This document shows, piece after piece, positions 7,162 to 10,003 of a stretch of 10,003 nucleotides of DNA. The stretch spans positions 1-10,003 of the forward strand of contig JAUCNG010425242.1 in assembly GCA_032353305.1 (NCBI GenBank), read 5' to 3'. The position numbers and the translations under genes are program-made. Source of the DNA: Cephalothrix spiralis. Lineage: Eukaryota; Nemertea; Palaeonemertea; Archinemertea; Cephalotrichidae. Position 1 is the stretch's first letter. Every line of letters starts with the position of its first letter. The notes below the pieces were generated by a model. That model made no database searches and was not told where the DNA came from. It was given only the letters and a program-made list of their open reading frames with translations.

Positions 7162-7199
7162 GGGCTAAACAGAAAACTAGTTTTTCTCAAAATTAGCCC
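7162..7199. repeat. Inverted repeat (hairpin)
   Basis: GGGCTAA (7162-7168) pairs with TTAGCCC (7193-7199), and inside them AGAAAACTAG and TTTTTCT form a second near-palindrome. It sits where copy C should have its terminus, so it may mark a rearranged end. Confidence 0.5.
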
Positions 7200-8243
7200 T
7201 ATGTCTATTAGGCCTTCCTGGGCTTATGGCATGCATAAACGCGGGTATATATGATATTTATACAGATTTTTATGTCACAATGTATACAATAATTCATGGA
7301 ATTTCCAAAGGTATAAGTGTTCGGTTACAGATGGTTTTAATCGTTGATATGGTATAATCATTTAAGTCCTAAATCCGTCATCTGGTCAAGTTTTATAAGT
7401 ATGTTACCCTATAAGGAAAAGTGTACAATTATTGTAAACAGAAATTTTAAAGTTACAAATAAATGTCAATAGTCGAGATCCTTTTAGCAGATTTTGAATC
7501 AGCAAATCGATAGCCATATGCAGAATTTTTCTATAAAAAAATTGCATTCAAGAACTATTAACATATAAATATAATCCAAATTAGTCGTTCTACATAAACG
7601 CCACCTATCATCAATGTTGAACGCTATGAAAGTGCACATACATGTATAACTGCGGTGCGATATTGTTGCTATACAGTGGCTGGGAACCTCCTAGCTTACC
7701 ATATTATGACTAAATATATCGGGTGAGCCGCTATATTCTGGTCGCTGTTTACAAGGCTTTAGCTCCAAAAATATTATGCTTTCTCTCAAGGTTATAATTT
7801 TCAGCATCGTCGACGAAATGAAATTCAATCATAAAGTACAAATGGCGCATCCCCATACAGGAAATTGACATGTGATCGGCCTCAAAGTCGTATGTCACTA
7901 GGCCTACGGTCCTATCCCAAGAATCATAATTATATGAATAATTAATTTCCATATAAACTTTTGACAGCATAATACGAGATGATATCCAGAAATAATTAAA
8001 CAAACATTGATTTCTATCATTTAATATATATTTACGATCATAATGCACAGGCTTTTGCTATTAATTGATCATAATTATAGGATTCGTACCGAATGAACCC
8101 AATGAACTACCGTCACCGCTGTCCAGGTGTTTTAAAATGGAAAAGACTTATTATGAAGATCATGAGATTCAAATATAGTTAAAACTCCCCTTCCTCAAAT
8201 CGCCTGAAACTGTCTGAAAGCAGCCAAAACTCAACGCACTTTT
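7200..8243. other. Sequence without supported gene
   Basis: A 99-codon reverse-strand frame (7749-8048) is the longest in the window, but it begins at GTG, has its first internal ATG far into the frame, is rich in Tyr, Asn and Ile as AT-rich DNA dictates, and shows no domain. On the + strand, TTATAATTTTCAG (ending at 7804) is followed by 20 open codons to a TGA at 7866-7868, formally a possible terminal exon. I support neither as a gene. Confidence 0.5.
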
Positions 8244-8278
8244 GATTGGTTAATAGCGGATCCCCGGTAATGACGTCA
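8244..8278. promoter_or_regulatory. CCAAT-like and perfect CRE sites
   Basis: ATTGG (inverted CCAAT) near 8244-8248 lies about 25 bases from a perfect TGACGTCA palindrome at 8271-8278, in a locally GC-richer patch. Unlike the CREs at 6650 and 7135, this one does not lie in a recognisable copy of the ACAGGGTGTCC family. The pairing resembles a TATA-less promoter or enhancer, but no gene start follows convincingly on either strand. Confidence 0.3.
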
Positions 8279-8500
8279 CGCCAAAAGTAGAATCGAAGTT
8301 CTTTGGCAATAATCAAAGAAACTGGACACGGGTTTCGAACATAGTCTTTAATGATTTGTAGTACGCTTTTTTAGACAGATTTATCGCAGACCAGACGACG
8401 AAGGTAGTTTGTATTATGATATAGGAACGAGGATGTAGTTAGTTATCCGTCCTCCCACCATCGGTGTTTGGTCATAACGTATTGATAACTCATTAATTTA

Positions 8501-8709
8501 CACTTACAACATGGCTGCATTGCGAAAATTATGTTCCCATTTTTATGCAATTTTGGAATGTTCTCATTTATTACCCATAATGCAACGCGACTTCCTCGTT
8601 TTCGAAATCAAGGTTTTTGCGTTGCATTATAGGTACATGAGTAATGAAATGGGAACATTCTAAAATGAGAACACAATTTTCACAATGCAGCCATGTTTTA
8701 CTGTAAGCG
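8501..8709. mobile_element. Foldback element, about 209 bp, near-full-length palindrome
   Basis: The left arm reads CACTTACA...ACATGGCTGCATTG and continues GAAAATTATGTTCCCATT. The right arm, reverse-complemented, reads CGCTTACA...ACATGGCTGCATTG and continues GAAAATTGTGTTCTCATT. Similarity continues inward to CATAATGCAACGC on the left and its complement GCGTTGCATTATAGG on the right, and CCTCGTTTTCGAAATCAAGG lies at the centre. So the arms are about 90-100 bp with a tiny spacer. No target duplication is clear. It encodes no protein; the reverse-strand frame 8571-8807 overlaps it and is not a gene. Confidence 0.75.
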
Positions 8710-10003
8710 CAGCAAGCTAGTTTATGCGAAACGGATATTTTAGAAAGGTATGCAATACGTTTGAATGTTGGCTTAGGTCTGATACATACACTACATTTAT
8801 ACATCAAACATGAAACTGACCTATATATGATGAATATGATAATGCATTATAATTATATCTTATTCATAGTCTTTTTAGAGATAATTATAAATAATTGTTT
8901 TAAAATCCATTTATCACAACTATTTGATGACCCTATAAGCAATTACTGTATAGATGAATGAATTAATTCGCCAACTTCAAAACAAAGACACTAATGTTCG
9001 ACGAAAGCATAGTTTAATCATAGTATTTTTTGCGGAACATGTAATTAGAGGTTTTTTGGGGGTCTAGACTCACTAAGCCGACAGCGTTTTAGTTGGTTGA
9101 AAAACTATATGGCTCCGTTCCAATTTTTTACGATGCCATCTTGAGCATCGCGGCGTAACTCGCTGAAGGGCCGAGGGGTTATTTATTACACTAACAGCGC
9201 TTAAGTCGACATCGCACGAAGCCGGCAAATGACCATGTTACACCCATGACCGAACCATTTTGTTCGGAAATTTATTTGGAGCTGGATCGTCTACTAAACC
9301 AAATTTAATCATTTTTTTTCACATTTTTGAGGGGCTCCGAAAATTTAACCCTATAGGAACCCAACCAATACAAATGTACTGGTTGTATTTCTTGGGGTAC
9401 AAACTGTCCAAACGGGCCTTACGCCACTGCATTCAGGCCATATCTCGTAGGGGGTAAATTTTCGGTTGCCGGCTCAATGCACTGTACGGCTATAGTGGAA
9501 CAAATGCGCAGGAACATTGGTAAAAAAAAGTGCGGGAACATTAGATATCATTTTTAAAAGTGACGAAGCAAGAAAGGCCCAATTTTTTCAATCATTTCTC
9601 ACAGCTAAGTCATGTAATTAGTTAGCATGTCACAAGTCGGGCCAATAGGGAAATAGGGTCGAAAAAGTATACAAACATGGTACCCCTCACTACCTAATAG
9701 TTCTCTCAGGGGCTTAAAAAGTTTTGTTAAAAATGTATTTCACCAATAAAATCAACCCGATTATAATAAAAAATATTCCGTAGGCTTATTCGTAATTTGA
9801 CAAATTACACGACAAAAATTAATTTTCAATTTTCTATAAAAGGCCTTTGCAATTTTTAGCCAAAATTCAAACTAATGTCATATTCAATGAACAAATTATA
9901 TTAAAAGGTATTCATTTCTTCTTAATAAGTGAAATTTCAAACCTATCGATTTCTGTAACTTAAATCGCGTCGAAGGTGAGATCATTCGAATTCATCTTTG
10001 ACA
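8710..10003. other. Sequence without supported gene; GC-richer patch at about 9040-9560
   Basis: After AT-rich DNA, the patch from about 9040 to 9560 is clearly richer in GC and has several small hairpins: CGATGC/GCATCG near 9131-9150 and CCGAAC/GTTCGG near 9250-9267. It also has two related words near 9506 and 9531 (TGCGCAGGAACATT and GTGCGGGAACATT). This is more like an old repeat or mobile-element remnant than coding DNA. The open frames are short: 37 codons ending at a TAA near 9309, and a 65-codon frame at 9260-9457 that lacks an ATG start. No family is recognised. Confidence 0.5.

Noticed and set aside
7749-8048. 99-codon reverse-strand ORF, the longest in the window
   Set aside because: It starts at GTG rather than ATG, its composition follows AT-richness, no domain or splice-linked partner is seen, and no promoter is convincingly attached.
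8571-8807. 78-codon reverse-strand ORF
   Set aside because: It spans the right arm of the foldback element and has no recognisable domain.
9199-9309. 37-codon + strand frame including ATG ACC GAA CCA, protein-like in places
   Set aside because: It has no clear acceptor, no homology I can name, and it lies in a GC-richer, hairpin-rich patch that looks like an old repeat.
1-10003. CRISPR array, bacterial operon, rRNA or tRNA genes
   Set aside because: No regularly spaced direct repeats, no Shine-Dalgarno-linked ORFs, and no conserved rRNA or tRNA fold were seen on either strand.

Overview
The window is eukaryotic, AT-rich and mostly non-coding. It looks like part of an invertebrate animal genome: there are spliceosomal GT-AG signals, a TATA-type promoter, a signal-peptide exon between intron signals, and many short non-autonomous DNA-transposon relics. 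Nothing prokaryotic is visible: no operons, no Shine-Dalgarno starts, no long ORFs. The lineage cannot be fixed from sequence alone. A marine invertebrate is possible, but that is a guess.

The only convincing coding sequence is one exon on the + strand (3101-3254). It carries a start codon in good context, a clear signal peptide, and the first 47 codons of a secreted or membrane protein that I do not recognise. It ends in phase 0 at a strong splice donor. Two candidate first exons lie upstream. One follows a TATA box and ends at a donor after base 228; it would be 5' UTR. The other, at about 400-483, follows a CCAAT/TGACG cluster, starts ATG-GCG-GCA-GCA and ends at a donor after base 483. Joined to the acceptor at 3101, the first creates a three-codon upstream ORF. 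The second reads in frame into the signal-peptide exon. This suggests alternative promoters giving different 5' ends, but no transcript evidence is available. I found no convincing later exon between 3255 and 10003, so the rest of the gene is probably downstream of the window.

The remainder is intron or intergenic DNA with repeats. In order: a 55-bp tandem duplication (696-805); a 362-bp nested foldback MITE with a TTA target duplication (1191-1552); a 13-bp tandem pair (2081-2106); a degenerate low-complexity stretch with diverged direct repeats (2496-2745); an inverted-repeat element (about 3367-3801); a dispersed family ending in ACAGGGTGTCC with three copies and one terminal fragment (4165-4285, 5907-5936, 6618-6737, 7051-7160), whose three longer copies carry a CRE-like site at the same place; a 51-bp dispersed motif (5461-5511, 6956-7006); a 201-bp TTAA-flanked piggyBac-type MITE (5630-5830); and a roughly 209-bp near-perfect foldback element (8501-8709). 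Most of the longer ORFs that can be drawn here are AT-rich chance frames or lie inside these repeats.
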